Assembly: GCA_016214035.1 (NCBI GenBank)
Contig: JACRPF010000005.1
Coordinates: 521,079-585,078, forward strand
Reading direction: 5' to 3'
Source: Spirochaetota bacterium
Lineage (GTDB): Bacteria; Spirochaetota; Brachyspiria; Brachyspirales; JACRPF01
Length of the DNA: 64,000 bases
The notes below the pieces were generated by a model. That model was given only the letters and a program-made list of their open reading frames with translations. It was not told where the DNA came from and did no database searches. Positions within the stretch are counted from its first letter, which is position 1, and the number at the start of each line of letters is the position of its first letter. Below, in pieces: positions 20,444 to 29,380 of the stretch. The position numbers and the translations under genes are program-made.

Positions 20444-21898
20444 ATGAGTATGAACCTGAAACACCTTATTCTCTATGCGGCACTTGCCGGGACAGTCATG
20501 TTTCCCGCGACGATGGATTCGTTCGATGTACTTAACATCGGAGCCGGCGGCGCGTCGGCGGCGTTTGCGCAGACGGTTGCGGGAGAAAGCGGCACCATCG
20601 AAGGCGTGTTCAATAATCCGGCAACGCTCGGTTCACTCGGCGGCGCTACCGCTGTGCTCGGCTCGTATAATCCGTATATTGAAGGTATGTCGCTGTGGAG
20701 CGGCGCGGCCGCGATTCGGCTGCCGGGCCTCATTACGCTTGCGGTGTCCGGTTACGGCCTTATGTTCGACCCCATTCCCGGCGACATCAAATTCTCCGGT
20801 GACACCGGACGGCTCATGCAGTCGGGCGATTATGTATTCGGCGCCAGTGCCGCATTCCCGCTGGGCTCATACGGGAATCTTCCCTTCACACTCGATCTTG
20901 GCATCACTGCACGGTACGTGATGGAGATGCTCGATGATGTCACGATATCGGGCGTCATGGCAGACGCGGGCATTATCCTTGCGTTCACCAATCTTGCCGG
21001 CAACGATATGTTCTCGGTGGGCGCGTACGGCCGCAATCTCGGTATACCGCTCTCGCAGGCAAATGAGATTACGCTTCCGATGGCGGTGTGCGCGGGAGTG
21101 ATGTACGGTGCGCAGGTGTCACCGGTATTCGGGTACAAGGCTCTATTCGACGGCACCTATTATTTCAACGATACGCCGAAGTTCAACATCGGTACGGAGA
21201 TAGGGCTGTTCAGGACCGTGATGATACGCATGGGGTACATGATCGGCTATGATGCGCGCGGATTTACAATCGGCGGCGGACTCAATCTCGGTTTCAGCGG
21301 CATGAAAGTGTCGTTCGATTATTCGCTGGTCCCGCTGGGCGATCTCGGAATGCATCACGCGCTGCAGCTCACCGGCATGTTCGGTGACGTGCAGGTGAAG
21401 ATTGATCCGGGTAAAGACCTGTACGAACAGGGGATGGCGCATGAAAATACAAAACGATATGAAGAAGCGCTGGCAACACTGGCGAAGATAACCGACGGGT
21501 CGGCGTATTACGAACGCGCGCGTAAAAGCATCGAAAAGCTCGCGGTAATCGTTGCGGCGCGCCGCGCCTATGGAGAAGGCGTTGGTTATGCGCGTGAAGG
21601 CCGTTTGACTGACGCGGTGGCGGCATGGAGCCGCGTACCGCAGGGATCTGATGTGTACGAGAAGGCGCAGAAGAGCATCGCCAAAGCGAAGGCGAGAATT
21701 GCTGAAGAGGCGGCAGCACAAGCTGCTCCGGCTGATATGAGCGATGATGATCTGTACCGCAACGGTATTGCTCTGGCGCGGGAAAAGAAGCTCAACGAGG
21801 CGATCGAGATGTGGAGCAGGGTCAGGGAAGGTTCGGAAGTCTACGAGAAGGCGCAGAAAGCGATTGAGCGCGCGAAGAGAATGCTCGCGGAGGAATGA
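20444..21898 (+). CDS. PorV/UPF0164-like outer-membrane beta-barrel with C-terminal TPR repeats
   Basis: A 484-residue protein. The signal peptide is followed by 'DVLNIGAGGASAAFAQT' and 'FNNPATLGSLGG', the N-terminal hallmark of PorV/PorQ/UPF0164 (FadL-like) barrels. Amphipathic strands continue to about 320. The C-terminal ~160 residues carry three degenerate TPR-like repeats ('LYEQGMAHENTKRYEEALATL', 'GYAREGRLTDAVAAWSRV', 'GIALAREKKLNEAIEMWSRV') that should lie in the periplasm. AAGGAG lies 8 nt before the ATG. In Bacteroidota, PorV is the outer-membrane shuttle that binds C-terminal sorting domains. The preceding gene carries such a tail, so a dedicated partner role is inferred. A clear paralogue pair lies at 30148-33573. 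Confidence 0.8.
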   Translation: MSMNLKHLILYAALAGTVMFPATMDSFDVLNIGAGGASAAFAQTVAGESGTIEGVFNNPATLGSLGGATAVLGSYNPYIEGMSLWSGAAAIRLPGLITLAVSGYGLMFDPIPGDIKFSGDTGRLMQSGDYVFGASAAFPLGSYGNLPFTLDLGITARYVMEMLDDVTISGVMADAGIILAFTNLAGNDMFSVGAYGRNLGIPLSQANEITLPMAVCAGVMYGAQVSPVFGYKALFDGTYYFNDTPKFNIGTEIGLFRTVMIRMGYMIGYDARGFTIGGGLNLGFSGMKVSFDYSLVPLGDLGMHHALQLTGMFGDVQVKIDPGKDLYEQGMAHENTKRYEEALATLAKITDGSAYYERARKSIEKLAVIVAARRAYGEGVGYAREGRLTDAVAAWSRVPQGSDVYEKAQKSIAKAKARIAEEAAAQAAPADMSDDDLYRNGIALAREKKLNEAIEMWSRVREGSEVYEKAQKAIERAKRMLAEE

Positions 21899-21923
21899 AC
21901 ACATTCATCGATACATCCGTCAC

Positions 21924-22622
21924 TTATCCTTCAAGGTCCGCGTCGCGCTTTGCGCGGTCCTTTTCACGCAGATTATGCATGAACCGTTCGGCCGCGGAAC
22001 GGGCGATATCCTTGCAGCCGAGTCCGAACGCGAGCGCCATGCCGAATGCGATGGCGGCGATAACGATCTGAAATGTTGCCCCGATGATCGTGGTTTTGAT
22101 GTTCAGCTGTTCCACCGCGACGCCGACGACGAATATTATTCCCGCCCATTTTACGATGCGGGCGATGAGTTCGGCGTGAGCGAGTGCCGCGTTCTTTGCC
22201 AGGGTCATAACGAAATTGGCGGCGAATGTTATGAGAATATATCCGAAAACACCGAATAAAAGCGATGTAAGGACGCCCGGTATGATGTTTTCAATATGTC
22301 TGAATAAAATGGCGATGATCTGTATCCCTGAAAGCTTCGCGGCTACTCCTAATGCTGCAAGTATGATGACCCAATAGCATAACAGTGCTACGAGACGTCC
22401 GGGGGTGTATGCAACCTGACCTTTACGCAGAAACTCGGAAAAACCAACACGCTGAAAGAAAATAATGAACCCTTTCGTTTCAAGAAACCGCGAAAGCACC
22501 AGCCGCACGACGATTGCAAGCAGCCAGCCGATGATGAAAATGGCTAGCGCGGAAAGCCAGCCGGGGATTGTCGATAAAAATGACGCCGCGTTGCTCATTG
22601 CAGATTCAATGAACGAATTCAT
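21924..22622 (-). CDS. MscS-superfamily-like membrane protein (conserved TM-helix repeats, no cytoplasmic beta domain)
   Basis: A 232-residue protein with about five membrane helices, starting 'IPGWLSALAIFIIGWLLAIVV'. It has the paired amphipathic helix pattern of the 'conserved TM helix' (PF05552/CmpX-like) group. It lacks the FKVGD-type MscS beta domain and ends in a short charged tail (LREKDRAKRDADLEG). Its ATG overlaps the TGA of the opine-dehydrogenase gene (ATGA, 22619-22622), making it the last gene of a coupled four-gene operon. A solute-release channel for the operon's product is a reasonable but unproven idea. It converges with the PorV gene 25 nt away. Confidence 0.75.
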   Translation of the reverse strand: MNSFIESAMSNAASFLSTIPGWLSALAIFIIGWLLAIVVRLVLSRFLETKGFIIFFQRVGFSEFLRKGQVAYTPGRLVALLCYWVIILAALGVAAKLSGIQIIAILFRHIENIIPGVLTSLLFGVFGYILITFAANFVMTLAKNAALAHAELIARIVKWAGIIFVVGVAVEQLNIKTTIIGATFQIVIAAIAFGMALAFGLGCKDIARSAAERFMHNLREKDRAKRDADLEG

Positions 22623-23794
22623 AATGCTGCTCCTTTTCTTGCTCTTCCGGCTGCGCCGCCTACGACCATATTGCGGATCTCACGTATGCTCATGCCGGCG
22701 ATGCCGAGGCGTTCCACGTTCCTGCCTTCGGCGGCGTAATCAACGCCGTGCATGAGTGAGCCAAGCCGTATCACGGTATCGATCATGGGCGTACTGACAC
22801 CGAGCATGTTTCCTATGGACGACAGCGGTACGAGACTCATGGGAATGTCTTCAAAGATATAGCGATGCACGATGTTCTGCGGAGCCCTGATGCCCCGATA
22901 GCTTTCCGTATTGTGTATCGCCTCGTACAGGTCTTTGCCGGGGGAATCGTAGGACAGATACAGCCACTCACGCGCGGAAACGCTTCGTATACCGAGCGCC
23001 GTTGCAACGGCAACACGTTCACGGTCTATCTCCGCAAGCACTTTTGCTATTGACGGGGTGATGCCGTCGAGGTAATAATCGAAATCACCATGCGTCTTTT
23101 CTATCCACCCGGCATTCATAATGGTGAGCGCCGGATGGAACACCGCCCCGATGTTCTCAAGACTGGTAGCCAGCACATTACTGCCCGCTACGAATTGGGG
23201 ATACGCCCGTGTAAGGACGGCGAGTACCTGCGGTATCCAGTACGCCGGCAGTGTGGCGATGGGAACGCTGTTTTTGATACGATGAATATGCGCTTCGTAT
23301 GCCGATGTAGCGCGTGATGCATAGATGAATGTCTGCGTTTCGGTAATGAACAGCGGAGTGGTGACGCGCGCGACGTTCAGGCGTTCGCGGAACTCAAGCG
23401 CTCCGCCGGTGCGCCCCGGATTGAGCACGACGATCTGTCCCGCGGTGAGATGCGGCGCCATCGCATCTGCTAGCGAACGATGCGCAGTTGACGGAGTTAC
23501 TACCATAATTACGTCGGCGTTTTCCACCGCCCGGACGATATCGCTCGTGGCGCACTCCATCTTTCCGAATCCGTTCACCTCACCGCTCACACTGATGCCG
23601 CCGTGCCAACGCACCGCATGCAGCTTGTCGTCGGTGCGGTTATACAATTTCACCGGGAAACCCGTGATGGCGAGATGTCCCGCCATCGCCAGGCCGCCGT
23701 GACCGGCGCCGATGACCGAAAAACGTATGGCGGCACCTTTGTTCTTTAACCGTTCAATGCTCTCCTGTAATTTTTTGTCATCGCGTGACGGCAT
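22619..23794 (-). CDS. NAD(P)-dependent opine-type (octopine/nopaline) dehydrogenase
   Basis: A 391-residue protein. I place the start at 23794, where the ATG shares one base with the TGA of the upstream asnB gene (TGATG). A longer reading frame to 23890 would run into asnB. A Rossmann motif FSVIGAGHGGLAMAGHL (about 25-41) is followed by 'VVTPSTAHRSLADAM' and 'VVLNPGRTGGALEF', the pattern of octopine/nopaline dehydrogenases. The C-terminal helical opine-DH domain contains 'NIGAVFHPALTIMNAGWIE', with the conserved His of the family. These enzymes reductively condense an amino-acid amine with an alpha-keto acid. Here the amine donor probably comes from the two upstream enzymes; substrates are unknown. 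Confidence 0.85.
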   Translation of the reverse strand: MPSRDDKKLQESIERLKNKGAAIRFSVIGAGHGGLAMAGHLAITGFPVKLYNRTDDKLHAVRWHGGISVSGEVNGFGKMECATSDIVRAVENADVIMVVTPSTAHRSLADAMAPHLTAGQIVVLNPGRTGGALEFRERLNVARVTTPLFITETQTFIYASRATSAYEAHIHRIKNSVPIATLPAYWIPQVLAVLTRAYPQFVAGSNVLATSLENIGAVFHPALTIMNAGWIEKTHGDFDYYLDGITPSIAKVLAEIDRERVAVATALGIRSVSAREWLYLSYDSPGKDLYEAIHNTESYRGIRAPQNIVHRYIFEDIPMSLVPLSSIGNMLGVSTPMIDTVIRLGSLMHGVDYAAEGRNVERLGIAGMSIREIRNMVVGGAAGRARKGAAL

Positions 23795-25266
23795 CAGAAT
23801 ACTCCGGTAAACCCGATGCATGCGATAGTCTTTTCGGGAAATCGTGACGTGAATATGCGGCGGTATAATAATTCTTCCTTGGTGCGGCATGGGTAATCGG
23901 TGGCGGACGACGCCTGTTCAAAATCGGCGGTGCTGATTTCATCGTCCGCAATCGTTTCAAGGACATGCATCGACCCTGCACCTGCCGAGAATTTCTGTTT
24001 GGGCCGGTCGATGATTGCTGCCGGCAGCAGATCACGGAATGCTTCGCGTAGAAGCCATTTTTCCGGTTTATCGGCGGCGGCCTTCAGATGTACCGGTATC
24101 GAGAATACATAGGTGAGGAAATCAATATCCAGGAACGGAACACGTGCTTCAACGCCATGGGCCATGGTCATCCGGTCGACACGCTGCAGATTGGTATGAT
24201 GCAGCGAGTAGGTGATCCGTACCAGTTCCTGCTCCAATGCGCGTTCATCGTGGATGTCCTTGAGATATCGGTATCCGCTGAATAGTTCATCTGCCCCTTC
24301 GCCGGTAAGAACAACCTTGATGCCGTGTGTATGCGCGAGCCGTGAAACAAAATAGCAGGGGATGGCACTTCGTACGAGCGGCGCGTCGTATGATTCCAGA
24401 TAATAGATGACGTCGGAAAGAACATATTCCATATCGGCGCTGGTATATACGAACTCATGATGTGTTGTGCCGAGATGCGCTGCCGCGATGCGCGCGTTCG
24501 CAAGATCATCAGAACCCTTCATCCCCACTGCGAATGAATGCACCTCGCGGGAGCATGTGCGCATAATGGCGGCAATGATGCTGCTGTCAAGACCTCCGCT
24601 CAGGAATACACCGACGGGAACATCGGCAATCATCCGTTTTTCAACCGCGTTGAAAAGGAATTTCCGGATGTTGTGAATATGCTCCTCACCGGAAGCATGT
24701 GAGACGGCGGGTGACGGCAATGTAAAATAGCCTGCATAGCCATGAATACTTGAGTATGTATGTCCGGGAGGGAATACGGCGATATCATCACAATGTGCCA
24801 ACGTCTTCAACTCGGAAGCGAAATAATGAGTGCCGTCTTTCGTGCCGGAATACAGCGGCTTGATGCCAAGGCGGTCACGGGCGAGAAACAATTCCCCGGT
24901 CTTTGCGTCAAAGATGGCGAATGCGAACATACCGTCCAGTTTTTCCACGCATGAGGCACCCATTTCCTCAAAAAGATGCAATATGACTTCCGTATCTGTT
25001 CTGGTGGAAAACGTATGTGTCTCTGACAGTGAGGCATAAAGCTGTTTGAAATTATATATCTCTCCGTTGAAAACAATGGACACAGTGCCGTCCTCATTTG
25101 CAATGGGCTGGTGCCCCCCGTCAACATCGATGATGGAAAGCCGCCGGTGGCCGAGCGTTGCTTCCGGTTCACGAAGGATACCGCAGTCATCCGGGCCGCG
25201 GTGACGGATAAGATGCAGTAATCGGTCGATATTCCTGCTTTTAGTCGCTGCGACAATACCGCACAT
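23794..25266 (-). CDS. asnB: Asparagine synthetase, glutamine-hydrolysing (AsnB-like)
   Basis: A 490-residue class-II amidotransferase. Cys2 (MCGIVAA) is the glutaminase nucleophile, supported by HRRLSIID, FNGEIYN and the TDTEVILHL acidic site. The synthetase half has the PPi-loop SGGLDSS near 222-228 and 'TGEGADELFSGY'. The length is somewhat short of E. coli AsnB (~554). It begins 3 nt after the stop of the B12-binding gene and overlaps the opine-dehydrogenase start by one base, so it is in one operon with them. In such company it may amidate a pathway intermediate (for example a beta-methylaspartate-type acid) rather than serve general asparagine supply. That is inference. Confidence 0.9.
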   Translation of the reverse strand: MCGIVAATKSRNIDRLLHLIRHRGPDDCGILREPEATLGHRRLSIIDVDGGHQPIANEDGTVSIVFNGEIYNFKQLYASLSETHTFSTRTDTEVILHLFEEMGASCVEKLDGMFAFAIFDAKTGELFLARDRLGIKPLYSGTKDGTHYFASELKTLAHCDDIAVFPPGHTYSSIHGYAGYFTLPSPAVSHASGEEHIHNIRKFLFNAVEKRMIADVPVGVFLSGGLDSSIIAAIMRTCSREVHSFAVGMKGSDDLANARIAAAHLGTTHHEFVYTSADMEYVLSDVIYYLESYDAPLVRSAIPCYFVSRLAHTHGIKVVLTGEGADELFSGYRYLKDIHDERALEQELVRITYSLHHTNLQRVDRMTMAHGVEARVPFLDIDFLTYVFSIPVHLKAAADKPEKWLLREAFRDLLPAAIIDRPKQKFSAGAGSMHVLETIADDEISTADFEQASSATDYPCRTKEELLYRRIFTSRFPEKTIACIGFTGVF

Positions 25267-25269
25267 TGT

Positions 25270-26895
25270 TCAGTCCTTCAGTCCGGCTAAACGGTTTTTT
25301 TCAGATAATGCACAATGCCGTTTCCCGTCATAGGACACACAAGCGCCGTTGATAATGCGTGTTGCTGCGCCCCGGGCTAGCAGGTTGCTTTTTAAGTCGG
25401 GTGCATCGAGAATGCCGCGTTCAACCGCCATGCTCAGTACAACAGGATCGGCAAACGGATCCGCGCTCGTTTTGCCGCCCAGTGCATGGATAGCTTTTAA
25501 GATAGTTTTCGCATCACGCCGCAATTCCCGGATGCGCCGTTGGACATCACGGTCTACCGTCATGTCCGGCATACCATCCATACAGTTGCGCAAGACCCCG
25601 TGTGCAATGCCGCAGCTTTCAATAAGTTCGTCGGCAGTGACCGCATGGTCGCCCTCGCTGTATCCCACGACATGCAGGATATGCGGCTTCATTGCCATTG
25701 AGAGAACCGCAGACGCCGCCATTTGTCCCTTTGCGGTATTTGCGTCGGCGGAGAAGTTGAGCAGCCCGGCGCGGACCTGAATGAAATATGAGAACCGGTC
25801 GTCAACAAGCTCATCAAGCAGTGACTTCTTGGCTAACATTTTCGCAAGGTCCATCGTTCCTGAAACACCGCCCGGCGTGTTAAACATGAACTGTGCCACA
25901 TACCGCCGTACTCCGGCAGCCTTCGCGTTGTATGCGGCAAGATAGAACACGGCAACAGCAACCGCATCCGATGCGCTCCTGAGGCTCCATTGATGCGATT
26001 CGTTCACTTCAACGGGTATGCCCTGTTCTGCGTACCAGCGCATGACCGCGCAATTCTCTGCAATCGCTTCCGCGAGCGGGCGTCCGGAGCGCCCATCGAG
26101 CGTGCTGTACCAGTAGAGCGGGATTGCACCCCAGGCGTTGTGCAGATGACTGACAGACATCTCAGCCCATCGCGTAAGATCATTCGTTCCCGCATAACAG
26201 CGTACCAGGGGGAAATTCCCCGCCCGTGTGGCGCGGTAGATAGCTGCGAGGTCTTTCGGTGTGCGCAGCGGGACACCGCCGGCGCCGTCCTGTGAACGGT
26301 CCATGCGCTCCGGATGAAAGAAATGCTCCTGCGCATTCTGATCCGGTCCTACTGAAAGAACGTCCAGAACGCCCGCCTGTGCGATGCGTGCAGCTCCGCG
26401 TACCGTCTCGCTGACGGTGGGTCTTCCGAAATGGTGCCGGAGTAACGGGTAAGGATATTTCTGCTGTATACGGGATTCAAGTGTGTGCTCATGCACGGTG
26501 TCTTTCGCGGAAGCGTTCTTACCCGCAAGAAATGCACGGATATCTGACAGCGACTCGGTCCCGTCGAATACGCGGAAGAATAAGCCGCTCTTTTTGGCGA
26601 TGGCGGCAACGGGCGGCGTACCGCCGAAGATGAAGCGTATACTTCCGGAGAGGCGACGTATCCTGGGCGACATCCTGCGGAATATGGCAGTCGCAACCGA
26701 CGGCGTCAAGCGGTAACTGAGTGCGACCATATCAGGATGTGTCTCGCTGATGGTCGAGAACAGATGGCCGTCGGGGACGGCTGTTCCGAGGAAGCGCGTT
26801 GCATAGCCTTCATCTTCCGCCATTCGCAGAAAGCGTTGTATACCGCCCACATGTACGCAATCGCCGATCGTTGCGCCAAGGATAATTTTTTCCAT
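25270..26895 (-). CDS. Cobalamin-binding glutamate-mutase-like protein (B12 domain fused to TIM-barrel MutE-like domain)
   Basis: A 541-residue protein. Residues 1-~130 resemble a B12-binding Rossmann domain: 'GATIGDCVHVGG' near the start, 'DMVALSYRLTP' and 'FIFGGTPP'. The cobalamin loop is D12-x-x-H15-x-G17-G rather than the canonical DxHxxG. Residues ~150-450 match the epsilon (TIM-barrel) type of methylaspartate/glutamate mutase: 'GGVPLRTPKDLAAIYRATR', 'RCYAGTNDL', 'NNAWGAIPLYWY'-type, 'PVEVNESHQWSLR', 'AKGQMAASAVLSMAMKPHI'. Family members rearrange glutamate to 3-methylaspartate; substrate choice here is unknown. It is the first gene of the coupled operon. No cobalamin riboswitch is evident in the 79-nt upstream gap; GGAG precedes the ATG. 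Confidence 0.75.
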   Translation of the reverse strand: MEKIILGATIGDCVHVGGIQRFLRMAEDEGYATRFLGTAVPDGHLFSTISETHPDMVALSYRLTPSVATAIFRRMSPRIRRLSGSIRFIFGGTPPVAAIAKKSGLFFRVFDGTESLSDIRAFLAGKNASAKDTVHEHTLESRIQQKYPYPLLRHHFGRPTVSETVRGAARIAQAGVLDVLSVGPDQNAQEHFFHPERMDRSQDGAGGVPLRTPKDLAAIYRATRAGNFPLVRCYAGTNDLTRWAEMSVSHLHNAWGAIPLYWYSTLDGRSGRPLAEAIAENCAVMRWYAEQGIPVEVNESHQWSLRSASDAVAVAVFYLAAYNAKAAGVRRYVAQFMFNTPGGVSGTMDLAKMLAKKSLLDELVDDRFSYFIQVRAGLLNFSADANTAKGQMAASAVLSMAMKPHILHVVGYSEGDHAVTADELIESCGIAHGVLRNCMDGMPDMTVDRDVQRRIRELRRDAKTILKAIHALGGKTSADPFADPVVLSMAVERGILDAPDLKSNLLARGAATRIINGACVSYDGKRHCALSEKNRLAGLKD

Positions 26896-26974
26896 AAATA
26901 GTACACTCCGTGATTAACGGTTTTCTCTAGATACCTTACAATACTATAACGCGGAGGGCAATAATCCGTTCAGG

Positions 26975-28909
26975 TTAGCTGTTTTTTTCTTTTGAAGCTT
27001 CGTTGAACGCTTTGTTCGATGCTGAAAGTGCGCTCAATGACTGCAGGATTGTTTTGACGAGTTTGGTTTTCGAGTTTACATTGAATTTTCTGTATATGTT
27101 TATCGTATGCACTTTTGCTGTCGGCTCCGCAATGCCGTACTGATCGGCAATTTCCCGGTTCGAAAAGCCGTTGAGCAGATCCACAAGGATCTGCTCCTCG
27201 CGTTTGGTGAGATGATGCTCGCGCAGGAAGTCCGGATATTTATCGAGATTCAGAAATTCAGAACGAACCATCTGCTCAAGCAGATTCTCTGCGTTCTTGC
27301 GCTCTTCCATTTCATCCCGGAGCCCTTTATTTGATACGATGAGTTCCTTGGTGCGCTCATCGACCATGGTTTCAAGATGATTGCTGTATTCGGTGAGCTT
27401 TTTCCTTGATGATACAATTTCATTGATATATCGGGAAAGCCGATGTGCCATTTTGTTGAAAGAGTCGGCGATGCGTCCGAATTCATCGTTTCGTTCTATT
27501 TTAAGATTAACCTTTAACTTGTTCTGATCGAACGATTCAATGGCGGCCATTAAGCCATTGAGCGGCGTCAGCAGTGCCCGATAGAAGAAAAGCGGGAATA
27601 AAATAAATACTATTGCCGCGATCATGAGCGCCATCCAGATATAATTAACAAGCACATCACCAAGATAACGGCGGTATTCGATGTACGACAGCCCCACTTC
27701 ATATACATATTTTCCTGATGTGAATGTCCGGCAGATCGAATATGACGCGGGGTCGGAGACGTTGATCGAACGGAACTGTCTGCGGGGATTTGCCTGGTGC
27801 CTTTTTTTGCCCTCCTCATTTATTATTTTTGCAATCGACATTCCCGCAGGCTGTATAACAATATCCTCATAATTCGTCGATGGAACATTGTCATCCGCCG
27901 GATGCCGGATGATATATATGATGTCCTGCGGCAAATATGACCCGTCCTGCCGGAGCACATATGCCGAAGCGGCATTTACAGATTTTATAAGCTTTTTCTC
28001 ATAAATCTGTTCGATGCTGCTGTTTGCGGGGATGGCCATGAAGCCGATAACAGCCAGCGCGGTTATGAGCGGGATTACCGTGATCTTAAAAAGAAATGTG
28101 GTCGGCTGCGGCGAGTTGTTCATGTAGATGACAACAAAAATAACAAGAAAAAGCATTGAACCTATTGAGACGAAGAGTTCATAGCTCGCATAGCGTATCA
28201 CGCCTTTGAGCGCGAGCAGATAAAAAGACATGAGCGCAAGCGGGATGAGTGTTGCGAAAAGAAACGCCCGACAGGCCCGGGCGTGAATTCCAACGGGAAA
28301 CAGCAATGCGCGGACAAATGAAACGATCTTTTCGGCGGGAACGGCGTATATACGGGCGATACCATGTTTCGGCTGTTTTGTGGAGGGAACACGCTTCTGA
28401 CTGATTGAAAAACGTACGGTTTTCCGAATAAACACAACGGCGGACCAGATGTAAATTACGACAAAGAGCGGGGCGATGAATTCACCGCGAAACGACATGT
28501 CGTTGTAACGGTATGAACTGAGTATGAAATCAAAATATGGCACGGCAGACGACGTTCGAAGGGCAAAAATAATATATGAGATGATAGTGAACAGTGAGAG
28601 CATAGACAGAACAATGATCGATTCACGTTTATGTACGTTTTCGTGGTACATATATGCGAATATCGTCAGAAAAATACCGCCTGCCATCAAAGAACGGTGT
28701 ATATAAATAAGGTTTACCACTCCAGGTGTAAGCGCAGAGTCAAGAATAAATCCGATGAATCGTGTCGCGGCAAATGAGATCACATATATTGCAATAAACC
28801 AGGTGGCTGCCGACTTTTTTCTGAACGTCAGTATATAGATGCCGAGTACCGCGGCGGAAAGCGCGGATATAAAATGTCCAACGGCATAGAGTGTGCTGTA
28901 TAGAGGCAT
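26975..28909 (-). CDS. Membrane-bound HAMP sensor with C-terminal LuxR-type HTH
   Basis: A 644-residue regulator. About seven N-terminal membrane helices (1-~285) precede an extracytoplasmic segment (~290-405) and another membrane helix (~415-435). A HAMP domain follows (~445-490, 'PLNGLMAAIESFDQN', 'NDEFGRIADSFNKMA'), then a coiled coil (~495-550) and a GerE/LuxR helix-turn-helix (~561-616, 'TKREEQILVDLLNGFSNREIA'). No histidine kinase or receiver domain is visible, so signal and DNA binding are on one membrane-anchored chain. It lies directly upstream of, and parallel to, the B12 operon (79-nt gap), a candidate regulator of it. Its own promoter is annotated at 28962-28989. Confidence 0.85.
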   Translation of the reverse strand: MPLYSTLYAVGHFISALSAAVLGIYILTFRKKSAATWFIAIYVISFAATRFIGFILDSALTPGVVNLIYIHRSLMAGGIFLTIFAYMYHENVHKRESIIVLSMLSLFTIISYIIFALRTSSAVPYFDFILSSYRYNDMSFRGEFIAPLFVVIYIWSAVVFIRKTVRFSISQKRVPSTKQPKHGIARIYAVPAEKIVSFVRALLFPVGIHARACRAFLFATLIPLALMSFYLLALKGVIRYASYELFVSIGSMLFLVIFVVIYMNNSPQPTTFLFKITVIPLITALAVIGFMAIPANSSIEQIYEKKLIKSVNAASAYVLRQDGSYLPQDIIYIIRHPADDNVPSTNYEDIVIQPAGMSIAKIINEEGKKRHQANPRRQFRSINVSDPASYSICRTFTSGKYVYEVGLSYIEYRRYLGDVLVNYIWMALMIAAIVFILFPLFFYRALLTPLNGLMAAIESFDQNKLKVNLKIERNDEFGRIADSFNKMAHRLSRYINEIVSSRKKLTEYSNHLETMVDERTKELIVSNKGLRDEMEERKNAENLLEQMVRSEFLNLDKYPDFLREHHLTKREEQILVDLLNGFSNREIADQYGIAEPTAKVHTINIYRKFNVNSKTKLVKTILQSLSALSASNKAFNEASKEKNS

Positions 28910-28961
28910 GTTATTTCCCGTGTAAAACGTGTGATGTATTCATCTGAATCGAATATATACT

Positions 28962-28989
28962 ATTTTACTGAATAATGGGACATTGTCAA
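28962..28989 (-). promoter_or_regulatory. Predicted sigma-70-type promoter for the HAMP-LuxR gene
   Basis: On the minus strand, TTGACA (28989-28984) is separated by 16 nt from TAAAAT (28967-28962). This would start transcription about 45 nt upstream of the ATG at 28909. Confidence 0.5.
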
Positions 28990-29011
28990 TCAGGCATTGC
29001 CGCATCATGTC

Positions 29012-29140
29012 TCATCTCGGGTTTGCCTTTTTTTTATATTTCCGGTGCGATGAAATATACACAATAATGATTGCGACCAATAGGATGAATAATATCGTTA
29101 TCGTTGCCCCGAAAATGATGAACATTATATTCATTAGCAT
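29012..29140 (-). CDS. 42-residue single-pass membrane micro-protein
   Basis: The start at 29140 has a GAGGAG Shine-Dalgarno sequence 7 nt away. It encodes one long hydrophobic helix ('IMFIIFGATITILFILLVAI') with a strongly basic tail ending SSHRKYKKKANPR. No family is recognised. A 20-nt element identical to that before the 29756 micro-gene lies 62 nt upstream of the start. The matching spacing argues that both are real, co-regulated genes. The flanking 28990-29011 and 29222-29380 hold no other gene that I see. Confidence 0.55.
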   Translation of the reverse strand: MLMNIMFIIFGATITILFILLVAIIIVYISSHRKYKKKANPR

Positions 29141-29201
29141 GCTGCAGCTCCTCGTTTTTTCAGCTATATGCAATATCATACCCATATACCGCAAAATGAT
29201 T

Positions 29202-29221
29202 AGTATCCATTCGGATTATAT
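29202..29221 (-). promoter_or_regulatory. Duplicated 20-nt upstream element, copy 1
   Basis: The plus-strand sequence AGTATCCATTCGGATTATAT is identical to copy 2 at 29817-29836. Each copy ends 61-62 nt before the start codon of a micro-protein on the minus strand. The core ATCC-N4-GGAT is a dyad, and read on the minus strand it includes TATAAT. It may be a promoter, an operator, or both. Confidence 0.5.
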
Positions 29222-29380
29222 ACATCAATCCGTTGCGGTTCGGCGCAATGCCGATCCAAATATGGTTTATGGAAAACGAAACAGCTCATGAATAATAGCC
29301 GTTATAATCAGTCGTCCGGATTATTGCTCACTCATAGAATGACAGGTATATTAACGTATGATCACATCGGAGGAAACAGT

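Noticed and set aside
26896..26974. Cobalamin riboswitch before the B12-binding gene
   Set aside because: The gap is only 79 nt, too short for the known B12 riboswitch, and no B12-box-like sequence was seen.
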